From positions 1 through 13,935 of the forward strand of contig CANNTZ010000067.1 of NCBI GenBank assembly GCA_947522735.1: 13,935 bases of DNA. The letters run 5' to 3'. The notes beneath the pieces were generated by a model. It saw nothing but the letters and a program-made list of their open reading frames with translations. It was not told the origin of the DNA and did no database searches. The position numbers and the translations under genes were made by a program. Positions 6,286 to 13,710 of this stretch are shown here, piece after piece. The DNA is from an uncultured Oscillospiraceae bacterium (GTDB lineage: Bacteria > Bacillota > Clostridia > Oscillospirales > Ruminococcaceae). The stretch's first letter is position 1; each line of letters opens with the position of its first letter.

Positions 6286-7539
6286 CTATTTGAATTTTTC
6301 AAGCAGGTAGTTGACCGCGTGCAGCGGGTCGGCGTCGCCGAGATAGGCGAGTGGCCGGTTGTTTTCGCCGTCAAGCCGGAATACCATCATATAATCCATC
6401 GACGCCAGCGACGGCGCGAGATAGATATCCGACGGCGCAATGCGCGAATAGCTTCCGTCGTGCATGAACATCGGGACGTAGCTCATGTCGTCGATTTCGA
6501 GACTGTCGGGATCGATATTATCGACGGCAAAGCGCCTGACCGCAGCGAAAACGCCGCTCGAATCGGTGATGACGGTGAACAGCTCGCCCTCGCAGGCGTA
6601 GCGCCCTGTCTGAACCGGCGCGGAGCCGTCGGAGATATCGAAGATATCGGCGATGGTCACGCCGAAAGCGCCGAGAGGTATCTCTCCAAATTCCTTGTCG
6701 GTGTCGGCTATGACGATGAGCCTGTCGTTATTTATGATGAGCCGCTCGACCGAGATATCGCCGCCGAGCTTTATTGCCGCCAAAACAGCGCCGGAGGCGA
6801 CGTCGTCGATGCAGACGACCGGCCCGAGCTGATCCGATTCTATTGAGTAGACGCGTCTGCCGCCGGAGGTGGCGACGTTTTCGTGTGGCAGCCTGAGCGC
6901 GTCCTCGCAGAGCATGACGTATTCCGCGTCGTCCTGCACGATTACCTTGTTCTCTATCGAGACGACGATTTTGCCGATAACGCCGGTGAAATCGCTTTCT
7001 CCGCCGTTTTCTTTTTGGGAGGGAGCGGAGCTCTTGTTCGGCTGCAAAACGTGCGCAAAGTCCGCAACCGAGCCTTCTATCGCGGCGAGCACGTCGCCGT
7101 AGCTCCCGGCGGAGTACGTCCCGGCCGCCTCGGAGGGCGAGGACAACGCGTCCTTGTCCTCCCTGGCCGTGCTCTGGGCAGCGCCTCCTACGGTGAGCTC
7201 CGGAAAGGCGTCCTCGGCCTTGGGCACCTCTTGCAAACAGGCAGAAGAATCCTCGGGCTTTCTATCCGCCGAGCCTGCCCTGAAGGCGAAATTCATCACG
7301 CCAAACACTCCGGCGGCCAGCCCTATCACTATCACGAGCGCCGCGGCGGACGCTATCAGCGCCGGACGCAGCCAAGCGGCGCGGCGGCGATTTTCGGCGC
7401 GCCGCAACAGATACTGTGCCGAGAGCTTATCCGGCACCGGTATCCCGTCGTCGAGCTGCTCGAGACGCCCGCGGATAAATTCCATATCCTCCTTCGACTG
7501 CAAAACGCCGTCACAGAGATTATTTTTCAATTCTGACAT
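6286..7539 (-). CDS. Single-helix membrane protein with short beta-propeller-like domain, probable anti-sigma factor
   Basis: The 417-residue product has a cytoplasmic N-terminus (1-56, charged), one membrane helix (about 57-82), a low-complexity linker (about 88-185) and an outer domain (about 186-410). The outer part resembles the Beta_propel secreted family (PF09826): RLIVIADT at 273-280, a strand ending FDISDGSAPVQTGRY at 300-314, and SYVPMFMHDGSYSRIAPSDIYL at about 353-374. Family members usually run to some 600-700 residues; this one stops where later blades would start. ATG 7539 is chosen over upstream starts because GGGGTGA lies seven bases before it, overlapping the sigma stop. The gene follows the ECF sigma gene by seven bases, the normal layout for a sigma/anti-sigma pair, so its N-terminal segment probably holds the sigma factor. 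The anti-sigma role is inferred from context. Confidence 0.75.
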   Translation of the reverse strand: MSELKNNLCDGVLQSKEDMEFIRGRLEQLDDGIPVPDKLSAQYLLRRAENRRRAAWLRPALIASAAALVIVIGLAAGVFGVMNFAFRAGSADRKPEDSSACLQEVPKAEDAFPELTVGGAAQSTAREDKDALSSPSEAAGTYSAGSYGDVLAAIEGSVADFAHVLQPNKSSAPSQKENGGESDFTGVIGKIVVSIENKVIVQDDAEYVMLCEDALRLPHENVATSGGRRVYSIESDQLGPVVCIDDVASGAVLAAIKLGGDISVERLIINNDRLIVIADTDKEFGEIPLGAFGVTIADIFDISDGSAPVQTGRYACEGELFTVITDSSGVFAAVRRFAVDNIDPDSLEIDDMSYVPMFMHDGSYSRIAPSDIYLAPSLASMDYMMVFRLDGENNRPLAYLGDADPLHAVNYLLEKFK

Positions 7540-7546
7540 CTCACAG

Positions 7547-8068
7547 TCACCCCTTTTCCAGCATGGTTCTGAGCTTTGCATATGTACGGCACAGCTTTGA
7601 GCTTATCGTGCCGTGCGGTTTTCCGAGTATCCTTGATATTTCCAGCGTCGTATAGCCGTGCAGTGCCGAGAGGACAACTATCATCCTCTCCTCTGCGGAG
7701 AGCGCCGACATCGCGTTCAGCAGCTCGGAGCGCTCGCTGATATCTTCGTCCCTTTCGTCGGCAAGGTCGATGAAGTCGTCGATATCGCAGTTGCCGCGAA
7801 ACCGGACGTATTCCGATATCTTGCGCTTGCAGCGTATGCTGAGGATTCGGAACATCCAGTTCTTGAACGCCCTTGGCTCGTTGAGCTTTTTTATCCCGCG
7901 GTATGCCTCGAGGAACGCCTCGGCTACAACGTCCTCGGCGTCGCAGGAGTTTCCGAGAGTATACAGCGCATACTTATATAATTCGTCGCGAATGGAATCG
8001 TAGATTTCAGAAAACGCCTCTGTGTCTCCGCATCTGGCGCGCTCGACCAGCTCTACGTCGATACGCAT
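7547..8068 (-). CDS. ECF-type RNA polymerase sigma factor
   Basis: The protein has 173 residues, a normal ECF length. Region 2 spans about 6-75 and includes the -10-binding segment DAEDVVAEAFLEAYRGI (43-59). A variable acidic linker lies at about 90-112. Region 4 spans about 115-170 with the helix-turn-helix TTLEISRILGKPHGTISSKL (140-159). ATG 8068 is preferred because GGTGG lies about seven bases before it; a GTG two codons upstream is the alternative. It directs core polymerase to a regulon that cannot be told from this window, probably released when the propeller protein senses an envelope signal. No extra copy of its own promoter could be recognised: the gene has a plain sigma-A promoter at 8146-8173. 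Confidence 0.95.
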   Translation of the reverse strand: MRIDVELVERARCGDTEAFSEIYDSIRDELYKYALYTLGNSCDAEDVVAEAFLEAYRGIKKLNEPRAFKNWMFRILSIRCKRKISEYVRFRGNCDIDDFIDLADERDEDISERSELLNAMSALSAEERMIVVLSALHGYTTLEISRILGKPHGTISSKLCRTYAKLRTMLEKG

Positions 8069-8145
8069 GATCACACCACCGTTTCATGCTACACTTTTAT
8101 AGTGCAGATATTTTTGCGTTTTGTTGCACCCACAAACACAATTAT

Positions 8146-8173
8146 ATTATATACCATTTTTCCGATTATTCAA
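8146..8173 (-). promoter_or_regulatory. Sigma-A promoter of the sigma/propeller operon
   Basis: Minus strand: TTGAAT (8168-8173), 16-base spacer, perfect TATAAT (8146-8151). It lies between the terminator at 8225-8253 and the sigma gene, giving a leader of about 70 bases with only a weak stem (CACT / AGTG) near 8092-8104. The position supports an operon independent of the GntR gene upstream. Confidence 0.75.
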
Positions 8174-8224
8174 AGTGTTTTTGCATCAAAAGCGGTGCCG
8201 TCCCGCAAAAATATGCCGCAAAGG

Positions 8225-8253
8225 AAAAAGGGAGACGCCGAAAGACGGCTCCC
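8225..8253 (-). terminator. Rho-independent terminator after the GntR gene
   Basis: On the minus strand GGGA-GCCG pairs with CGGC-(GTC)-TCCC (8230-8253) around a five-base loop, and five T follow (8225-8229). A three-base bulge weakens the stem slightly. It lies about 100 bases past the GntR stop and just before the sigma promoter, so it separates the two transcription units. Confidence 0.75.
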
Positions 8254-8353
8254 AGCAGGACAACGGGGCTTACAGGCGAATGGCTTTTGCCCGCAGCCTT
8301 GTTGTTTTTATCTGTGTTAAATCAAGCGGCGCCGCGCAAAACGGAAAAGCGGC

Positions 8354-9013
8354 TCAGCGCCGGAGAACCTCTGCAAGGTTGATTACGGCGGAGTTTTTCA
8401 TGTGCTCCATCGTGACGGAATAGACCTTTTCGACGTCACCGTTTCGTATAGCGTCGTACATGGCCGTGTGCTCGCGCAGCGTCGCCTCCAGACGTCCGGC
8501 GTACATCAGCGACTTGCGCGACAGCTTCTGTATGCAATAAAAATGGCTGAAGAATATGCGCGAGATCTCCTTGTTGCCGACGGAATCTACAATGGTGGAG
8601 TGAAACTGAAAGTCGCTTTTCACGAAATCCGGCAGCTCGCCGCCGGTTTCATAGATGTGCCGCTGCTCCTCCAGCAGCTCCTCCATGCGGCTGATTGCCA
8701 GGCGCGACCGCTCATCCTGCCGGGTTTTTGCAAGAGTCAGCGCACAGTAACCCTCCAGCGCGCTGCGCACCTGGCAGTTTTCCTCGATCAGCTCCGGCGT
8801 GATGCGCAGAAGCTGAAACCCGCGGCTGGGCAGTATCTCGATGAAGCCCTCCATCTCCAGCCGTTGCAGCGCGTCGCGTATGGGTGTGCGTGAGACGCCG
8901 ATCTGCCGCGCCATAGTCGTCTCGGAGTAAATTACGCCGTCCTCCAAAAGGTCTTGGGCTATCATGTTCCGAAGATGCACATAGGCTTTGTTCTGTAGTG
9001 TCATAAAGTTCAT
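8354..9013 (-). CDS. GntR-family transcriptional regulator, FadR/FCD subfamily
   Basis: The 219-residue DNA-binding regulator carries a winged helix at about 5-67, with the recognition region SRTPIRDALQRLEMEGFIEI at 41-60. An all-helical FCD ligand domain spans about 75-215. The acidic and histidine residues that usually bind a metal near the effector appear as D134, H138, H182 and H204, so a small organic acid effector is likely. ATG 9013 is chosen because AAGGAG lies nine bases upstream. The gene is divergent from the acid-sugar operon starting at 9336, and FCD regulators commonly control such neighbours; the GTATAC palindromes in the operon promoter (9198-9211) are a fitting operator. Its own promoter is at 9122-9151. 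Confidence 0.94.
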   Translation of the reverse strand: MNFMTLQNKAYVHLRNMIAQDLLEDGVIYSETTMARQIGVSRTPIRDALQRLEMEGFIEILPSRGFQLLRITPELIEENCQVRSALEGYCALTLAKTRQDERSRLAISRMEELLEEQRHIYETGGELPDFVKSDFQFHSTIVDSVGNKEISRIFFSHFYCIQKLSRKSLMYAGRLEATLREHTAMYDAIRNGDVEKVYSVTMEHMKNSAVINLAEVLRR

Positions 9014-9121
9014 TAAAACAGGCTCCTTTTCCCGGAATCGATATCGGAGCGGCGGGCGCTTCCGATGTGTCCGCGTACACAGCGAGCATACGCGCAAGCA
9101 TAATATCTATATATTATAAAC

Positions 9122-9151
9122 ATTATACCACAATTCTCCCGCAGGGAACAA
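9122..9151 (-). promoter_or_regulatory. Promoter of the GntR regulator gene
   Basis: Minus strand: TTGTTC (9146-9151), 18-base spacer, perfect TATAAT (9122-9127) preceded by TGG, an extended -10. The weak -35 is offset by the extended -10. The leader is about 100 bases. No GTATAC operator overlaps it, so autoregulation is not evident. Confidence 0.65.
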
Positions 9152-9190
9152 GAGTATTTCGCTTCTGAAAAAATTTTTTTAACAAAACAC

Positions 9191-9219
9191 TTGACCGGTA
9201 TACCGGTATACTGTATAAT
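9191..9219 (+). promoter_or_regulatory. Near-consensus sigma-A promoter of the acid-sugar operon
   Basis: TTGACC (9191-9196), exactly 17 bases, then a perfect TATAAT (9214-9219). An A-tract/T-tract block at about 9168-9181 and further A-rich bases up to 9190 resemble an UP element. Such a strong promoter fits control by a repressor. Transcription should begin near 9226, only a few bases ahead of the first ribosome site at 9233. Confidence 0.85.
9195..9211. promoter_or_regulatory. Two overlapping GTATAC palindromes, likely GntR/FCD operator
   Basis: CCGGTATACCGG (9195-9206) and GTATACCGGTATAC (9198-9211) are both perfect palindromes. They place two GTATAC cores eight bases apart, almost filling the spacer between -35 and -10. 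FCD regulators typically bind short palindromes with a GT-N2-AC core, so bound protein would block polymerase. The sequence is seen directly; binding by the divergent regulator is inferred. Confidence 0.7.
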
Positions 9220-9247
9220 AGAGATACAGGACAAAGGAGGAAGAGGA

Positions 9248-9265
9248 ATGAACAGGAACCAATAA
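9248..9265 (+). CDS. Leader mini-ORF 1 (MNRNQ)
   Basis: ATG, four sense codons and TAA, seven bases after AAAGGAGG, on the predicted operon transcript. The ribosome site is as good as that of the real gene, so initiation is plausible. A function as a regulatory leader peptide is unproven; it may be a by-product of duplication. Confidence 0.4.
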   Translation: MNRNQ

Positions 9266-9290
9266 AGGCAAGAAGCGAAGGAGGCAACGG

Positions 9291-9308
9291 ATGGACAGAA
9301 ACAAATGA
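9291..9308 (+). CDS. Leader mini-ORF 2 (MDRNK)
   Basis: ATG, four sense codons and TGA, six bases after AAGGAGG. The peptide starts MDR like the dehydrogenase behind it (MDRSI). The stop is one base before another ATG (9309), which is in frame with the dehydrogenase but lacks its own ribosome site. Confidence 0.4.
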   Translation: MDRNK

Positions 9309-9335
9309 ATGTGCAGAGCAAAGGAGGAAGAAAAG

Positions 9336-10247
9336 ATGGATAGGAGCATCGGTTTTATCGGTCTGGGGATCATGGGCCGCCCAATGGCAAGGAGGCTCCT
9401 TGAGGCAGGATTTCCGCTGCTGGTCAACGACGTGGACGCATGTGCGTGCGCGGCGCTGGAGCAGGCGGGCGCACGGACGGCGTCGCTTGAGGAGATTGGG
9501 CGCGAGTGCGGCGTTGTGCTGACGATTCTGCCCAGCGGGGCGGTGGTGCGCGAGGTGCTTTTTTCGGAAAACGGCGTGGCAAGGCAGCTTGAGCCGGGAA
9601 GCCTCGTTGTGGACATGAGCAGCGTAACGCCGTCGGAGTCCAAGCAGTGCGCCGAGCAGCTTGAGGCCATAGGGTGCCGCTTTCTCGACTGCCCCGTCAG
9701 CGGCGGCGAGCCCGGAGCCGAGAGCGGGACGCTGGCTTTTATGGCTGGAGGGCACCCGGAGGATTTTGAACGGGCAAAGCCGTTTTTTGAAGCGATGGGA
9801 TCCTCCGCGACGCTTATCGGCCCGAACGGAAGCGGCTCCGTGACAAAGCTTGCAAACCAGATCATCGTCAACATGGGTATAGCGGCGGTATCCGAGGCGC
9901 TCGTGCTCGCCACAAAAGCGGGAACGGATCCGGGGCTGGTGTTCCGCGCAATCCGGGGCGGGCTGGCGGGCAGCGCCGTGCTGGACGCCAAGGCCCCCAT
10001 GATGCTGCGGAGGGACTTCCGCCCGGGCGGCAAGATATCCATCAACCACAAGGACATCAAAAACGTGATGGAGACGGCGCACACGCTGGATGTGCCGCTG
10101 CCGCTGACGGCGCAGCTCTTTGAGGTCATGCAGGCGCTGAAGGTGGACGGCCACATGCAGGATGACCACAGTGGGATCGTCCAGTATTTTGAGCGTCTGG
10201 CCGGCGTGGTTGTGCGCTCGGAGCATGTTGAGGAGGATCAGGTATGA
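9336..10247 (+). CDS. NAD-dependent beta-hydroxyacid dehydrogenase (LtnD / tartronate-semialdehyde reductase type)
   Basis: The 303-residue cytoplasmic oxidoreductase has a Rossmann domain at about 1-165 with GLGIMG at 9-14. The acidic VNDVD (30-34) at the end of strand 2 favours NAD over NADP. The substrate loop DCPVSGGEPGAESGT lies at 118-132, and the all-helical C-terminal domain carries the catalytic Lys171 and Asn174 in GSGSVTKLANQ (165-175). The family includes 3-hydroxyisobutyrate, tartronate-semialdehyde and L-threonate dehydrogenases. The overlap with the DUF1537 kinase gene favours an acid-sugar 2-dehydrogenase of the LtnD/DtnD kind, which makes the 2-keto acid that is phosphorylated next. 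ATG 9336 is preferred over ATG 9309 because AAAGGAGG lies eight bases before it. The stop overlaps the next start (ATGA). Confidence 0.93.
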   Translation: MDRSIGFIGLGIMGRPMARRLLEAGFPLLVNDVDACACAALEQAGARTASLEEIGRECGVVLTILPSGAVVREVLFSENGVARQLEPGSLVVDMSSVTPSESKQCAEQLEAIGCRFLDCPVSGGEPGAESGTLAFMAGGHPEDFERAKPFFEAMGSSATLIGPNGSGSVTKLANQIIVNMGIAAVSEALVLATKAGTDPGLVFRAIRGGLAGSAVLDAKAPMMLRRDFRPGGKISINHKDIKNVMETAHTLDVPLPLTAQLFEVMQALKVDGHMQDDHSGIVQYFERLAGVVVRSEHVEEDQV

Positions 10248-11695
10248 AGCAGGAGGGCGTACTGTCAATCGGCATACTGCGGGAGCTGCCGCCGCCGGAC
10301 ACAGCGGCTGCGGACGAGGCCCTGCGCGTCGAGCTTGAGCAGGACGGCAGAAAGGTCGTCGTGCTGGACGACGACCCCACGGGTGTGCAGACGGTGCACG
10401 GCGTACCGGTATACACGGACTGGGAGCCGGACACGCTGCGCGAGGGCTTCGCAGAGGATGGACGGATGTTCTTCATCCTGACCAACTCCCGTGCGATGAC
10501 CGCGCCTCAGGCCGCAGCAGCCAACCGGGAGATGGCACAGGCCATCGACGCGGCTTCCCGCGCCACGGACAAGGACTATATCCTGATAAGCCGCAGCGAT
10601 TCGACACTGCGCGGGCACTATCCGCTTGAGACGGCCGTGCTGCGCAGCACGCTCGAGGAGCTGGGCGCTCAGCCCTTTGACGGGGAGATCCTCTGCCCGT
10701 TTTTTCAGGAGGGCGGACGCTACACGCTGGGGAATATCCACTATGTGGCCGAGGGAGAGAGTCTTGTTCCGGCGGGACAGACGGAGTTTGCAAAAGATGC
10801 AACCTTCGGCTACACCGCCTCCGGACTGCCGGAGTGGTGCGAGGAAAAGACCGGCGGCGAGGCGCGGGCGGAGGACGCCGTGTGCATCGCACTGGAGGAT
10901 CTTCGCGCGCTGCGCTATGAGAAAATCACGGAGCAGCTCATGGGAGTGAGAGGCTTCGGAAAGGTGATCGTCAACAGTGCGGACTATGCGGATGTGAAGG
11001 TGTTTATCACCTGCTTTCTGCGTGCGTCCCGTGCGGGAAAGCGTTTCCTGTTCCGCACCGCCGCCGCGGTGCCGAAGGTTCTGGGAGGCGTGCCGGACAG
11101 GCCGCTTTTGACCCGCGCAGAGCTGGCGCCTGAGGAGAGCCGCAACGGAGGAATTGTGCTTGTCGGCTCTCACGTCAACAAGACGACCCGTCAGCTTGAG
11201 GCGCTGCGCGATTGCAGCCACCCGCTGGAATTTATTGAATTTGATCAGCACATGGTCGTGCAGCCGGGCGGACTGGAGGATGAGGTCGCCCGCGTGGTGA
11301 AGCTGGCGCAGGAAATGATCGTCGCAGGCCGCAGCGTGGCGGTCTACACGCGAAGGGATCGGTTCGACCTGTCAGGCGCGGACGCCGACCGACAATTGGA
11401 GATATCGGTGCGTATCTCCGACGCCGTAACCAGTATTGTCGGACTGATGACGGTGCGACCGGGCTTTATTGTCGCAAAGGGGGGCATCACCTCCAGCGAC
11501 GTGGGAACCAAGGCGCTGCGGGTACACCGCGCAATAGTAATGGGGCAGATCAGGCCCGGCGTGCCGGTGTGGATGACGGGACCTGAGAGCAAATTCCCGG
11601 GAATGCCGTATGTGATCTTCCCCGGAAACGTCGGGGAGCAGGACACGCTGCGGCAGGTAGTGGAGATCCTGACGGGAGCTGACCCGGGAAAATAA
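10244..11695 (+). CDS. Four-carbon acid-sugar kinase, DUF1537 family (OtnK/DtnK-like)
   Basis: The 483-residue kinase phosphorylates the C4 hydroxyl of 3- or 2-keto four-carbon sugar acids in threonate/erythronate-type pathways. The N-terminal substrate domain has VVVLDDDPTGVQT at 38-50, TNSRAM at 80-85 and SRSDSTLRGHYPLE at 116-129. The C-terminal nucleotide domain has VGSHVNKTTRQ at 307-317, AKGGITSSDVG at 411-421 and FPGNVGEQDTL at 459-469. The protein is slightly long for the family because of about 30 extra N-terminal residues. The start overlaps the dehydrogenase stop by four bases, so translation is coupled. No matching aldolase, isomerase or PdxA2-type dehydrogenase lies in the window; one may follow further right. 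The exact substrate cannot be told. Confidence 0.94.
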   Translation: MKQEGVLSIGILRELPPPDTAAADEALRVELEQDGRKVVVLDDDPTGVQTVHGVPVYTDWEPDTLREGFAEDGRMFFILTNSRAMTAPQAAAANREMAQAIDAASRATDKDYILISRSDSTLRGHYPLETAVLRSTLEELGAQPFDGEILCPFFQEGGRYTLGNIHYVAEGESLVPAGQTEFAKDATFGYTASGLPEWCEEKTGGEARAEDAVCIALEDLRALRYEKITEQLMGVRGFGKVIVNSADYADVKVFITCFLRASRAGKRFLFRTAAAVPKVLGGVPDRPLLTRAELAPEESRNGGIVLVGSHVNKTTRQLEALRDCSHPLEFIEFDQHMVVQPGGLEDEVARVVKLAQEMIVAGRSVAVYTRRDRFDLSGADADRQLEISVRISDAVTSIVGLMTVRPGFIVAKGGITSSDVGTKALRVHRAIVMGQIRPGVPVWMTGPESKFPGMPYVIFPGNVGEQDTLRQVVEILTGADPGK

Positions 11696-11729
11696 AAAAC
11701 GTGCCATGTGATATGAAAGGAGAAGAGTC

Positions 11730-13697
11730 ATGAAGAAAAAGATGCTTTGCCTGCTGGCGATATCGCTGCTGCTGGTTCTTGTCAGCTGCATCGGTGCCAG
11801 CGCGATCCAGACGAGCGTGGGGAAGGTCCGTATAATGGATGTTAGGATCCCCATGCCGCAGGGTGAAGAGCTGCGGGTACTGATCCACAAGCCGGATACC
11901 GCGACAAAGGATAACCCCGCTCCCTGCGTAATCACCAGCCACGGCTATCACGCCACACTGGAGACGCAGGACATCACCTCAATCGAGCTTGCACGCCGCG
12001 GCTTTGTGGTGTTCAACATGGACACCTACAGCGCGGGCGATTCGTCGGGAACGGTGGAGGCGTATGGCTACAACCGCACCTATTACGGCCTCGGCATGCT
12101 ACAGCTTGTTGAATATGTCTACAACAACATCGATTACATTGACAAGGATCGCATCGGAATCACCGGACACTCCACCGGCGGACGCAACGTGTCCTTCACG
12201 CTGGACGCTTATGGCCGCAACGAGCACGGCAAGATGTATGCTGACCAGCCGGCGGACGGCGGCGACTACACCACAAAGGTCAGCTCCGCGCTGATTCTGG
12301 CTTTCTTCCCGGATCGCTATCTGCTGAGCAACCTGCCCAGCGGCGTCAACGTGGGCATCAACTTTGCCCGCTATGACGAGGGCGCTACCGTTCAGGTCAC
12401 CAAGGTGGACGGCTATCAGTGGCCGGACATGACGGTGTCTCCGGAGGCCAAGTTCTTCATCAACCAGACCGAGCCCGGCACCTTTACCATGGATACCCAG
12501 ATCACCACCGATCCTGAGACCGGCAAGGACAAGGTGGAGCTTTCCGGCTATGTGAACAGCGAAAAGGTGGCCATCGGCAAATACTACGGCAACATCAGCG
12601 ACGGCACCATGCGCGTGGTATACAACCCGCCCACGAGCCACCAGTGGCAGTTCTTCTCTCCGATGAACGCCACCATCACGAATCAGTTCTTCATGGATAC
12701 GCTGGGCGCGCCGAAGCCCATCAACGCAAAGAACCAGGTATGGCTGCTCAAGGAGTGCTTCAACGCCGTCGGCATCGTCGGATTCTTCATGTTCCTGCTG
12801 CCGTTTGCCGCGCTGCTGATGCGTACTCCGTTCTTTGAGGGCATCCGTCAGGAGGTCTCGGCGCCGCGTCCCCGTCCGACGGACAAGCTGGGCAAGGCCG
12901 TCTCTATAATCAGCCTTATCCTGCTGGCGGTTATCCCGGGCATCACGGTTATGCCGTTGTTCTCAAAGGTCGCCTACGGCCTGATCTTCAGCAACGGAGC
13001 TGTCAATAACACCACTCGCTTCTTCCCGCAGCCCGGCCCCAATGCCATAATCATTTGGGCGCTGTTCAACGGACTGGTCGCCATAGTGATCTTTGCGCTT
13101 AGCTACTTCATCTACGGCAAAAAGCACGGCGATTCCCCGAGCAACTGGGGCGTTAAAACCTCCTGGGCCAACGTCGGCAAGGCCGCGCTGCTGGCTTTAA
13201 TCGTTGCCAGCGCCGCCTATGGTCTCGTATTGCTGTCGGATCTGTTCTTCACCACGGACTTCCGTTTATGGAGCTTTGCCATCCGTGCCGCGAGGGGCAA
13301 CATCCTGCGTCTGGTGCCGCACTACCTGCCGTTCATGCTGGTGTTCTGGCTGGCAACGTCCTTCATGGTGAACGCCAACGCGCGCACCGAGAGCAAGAAG
13401 GAATGGCACAACACCGCGCTCTGCGTCGTCGTGAACGTTTTCGGACTGGCCGCCATAGTGGCTATACAGTTCATCGTGCTGTTCTCGACGGGACTTGCGA
13501 TGTGGTATGCTAACCGCGCTTGGGTCAACGTCTGCCTTATCATCCCGTTTATCCCCATGATGGCAATCGGCACAGTCATCCTGCGCAAGGCGTATAAGCA
13601 GACGGGAACTATCTACTTCGGTGCGTTTTTGATGGCGCTCGTATCCACGACAATCATGGTAGCCGGCGCCAACACCATCATGAGGATCATGCCTTAG
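11730..13697 (+). CDS. Alpha/beta hydrolase fused to a C-terminal eight-helix membrane domain
   Basis: The 655-residue product has an N-terminal hydrophobic segment (5-25) with both a lipobox-like LVSC (17-20) and an AxA-like site (ASA, 23-25). Residues about 35-315 form an alpha/beta hydrolase: the oxyanion-type SHGYH at 70-74, nucleophile Ser148 in GHSTGG (146-151), and a likely catalytic His304 in TSHQWQF. The acidic member is not obvious. Eight hydrophobic helices follow (about 343-364, 386-410, 437-462, 484-505, 528-547, 561-587, 598-617 and 628-648). The hydrolase part is therefore probably outside the membrane. AAAGGAG lies before ATG 11730, 34 bases after the kinase stop, and no terminator intervenes. 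In this operon it may cleave an ester or lactone substrate or couple hydrolysis to uptake; this is inference. Confidence 0.85.
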   Translation: MKKKMLCLLAISLLLVLVSCIGASAIQTSVGKVRIMDVRIPMPQGEELRVLIHKPDTATKDNPAPCVITSHGYHATLETQDITSIELARRGFVVFNMDTYSAGDSSGTVEAYGYNRTYYGLGMLQLVEYVYNNIDYIDKDRIGITGHSTGGRNVSFTLDAYGRNEHGKMYADQPADGGDYTTKVSSALILAFFPDRYLLSNLPSGVNVGINFARYDEGATVQVTKVDGYQWPDMTVSPEAKFFINQTEPGTFTMDTQITTDPETGKDKVELSGYVNSEKVAIGKYYGNISDGTMRVVYNPPTSHQWQFFSPMNATITNQFFMDTLGAPKPINAKNQVWLLKECFNAVGIVGFFMFLLPFAALLMRTPFFEGIRQEVSAPRPRPTDKLGKAVSIISLILLAVIPGITVMPLFSKVAYGLIFSNGAVNNTTRFFPQPGPNAIIIWALFNGLVAIVIFALSYFIYGKKHGDSPSNWGVKTSWANVGKAALLALIVASAAYGLVLLSDLFFTTDFRLWSFAIRAARGNILRLVPHYLPFMLVFWLATSFMVNANARTESKKEWHNTALCVVVNVFGLAAIVAIQFIVLFSTGLAMWYANRAWVNVCLIIPFIPMMAIGTVILRKAYKQTGTIYFGAFLMALVSTTIMVAGANTIMRIMP

Positions 13698-13710
13698 GGA
13701 GGAACGACCC

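Larger units (their letters stand above)
9233..9343 (+). repeat. Tandem triplicated ribosome-site/ATG leader unit
   Basis: Three similar units of about 44 bases follow each other. Each has a strong site (AAAGGAGG at 9233-9240, AAGGAGG at 9278-9284, AAAGGAGG at 9320-9327), six to eight bases, then an ATG (9248, 9291, 9336). The codons after each ATG are alike: AAC AGG AAC, GAC AGA AAC and GAT AGG AGC. The first two units close after five codons; the third is the real start of the dehydrogenase gene. Confidence 0.75.

Noticed and set aside
9123..10268. Long minus-strand frames opposite the dehydrogenase
   Set aside because: They overlap the operon promoter and the dehydrogenase, whose active-site motifs are intact; no domain or ribosome site supports them.
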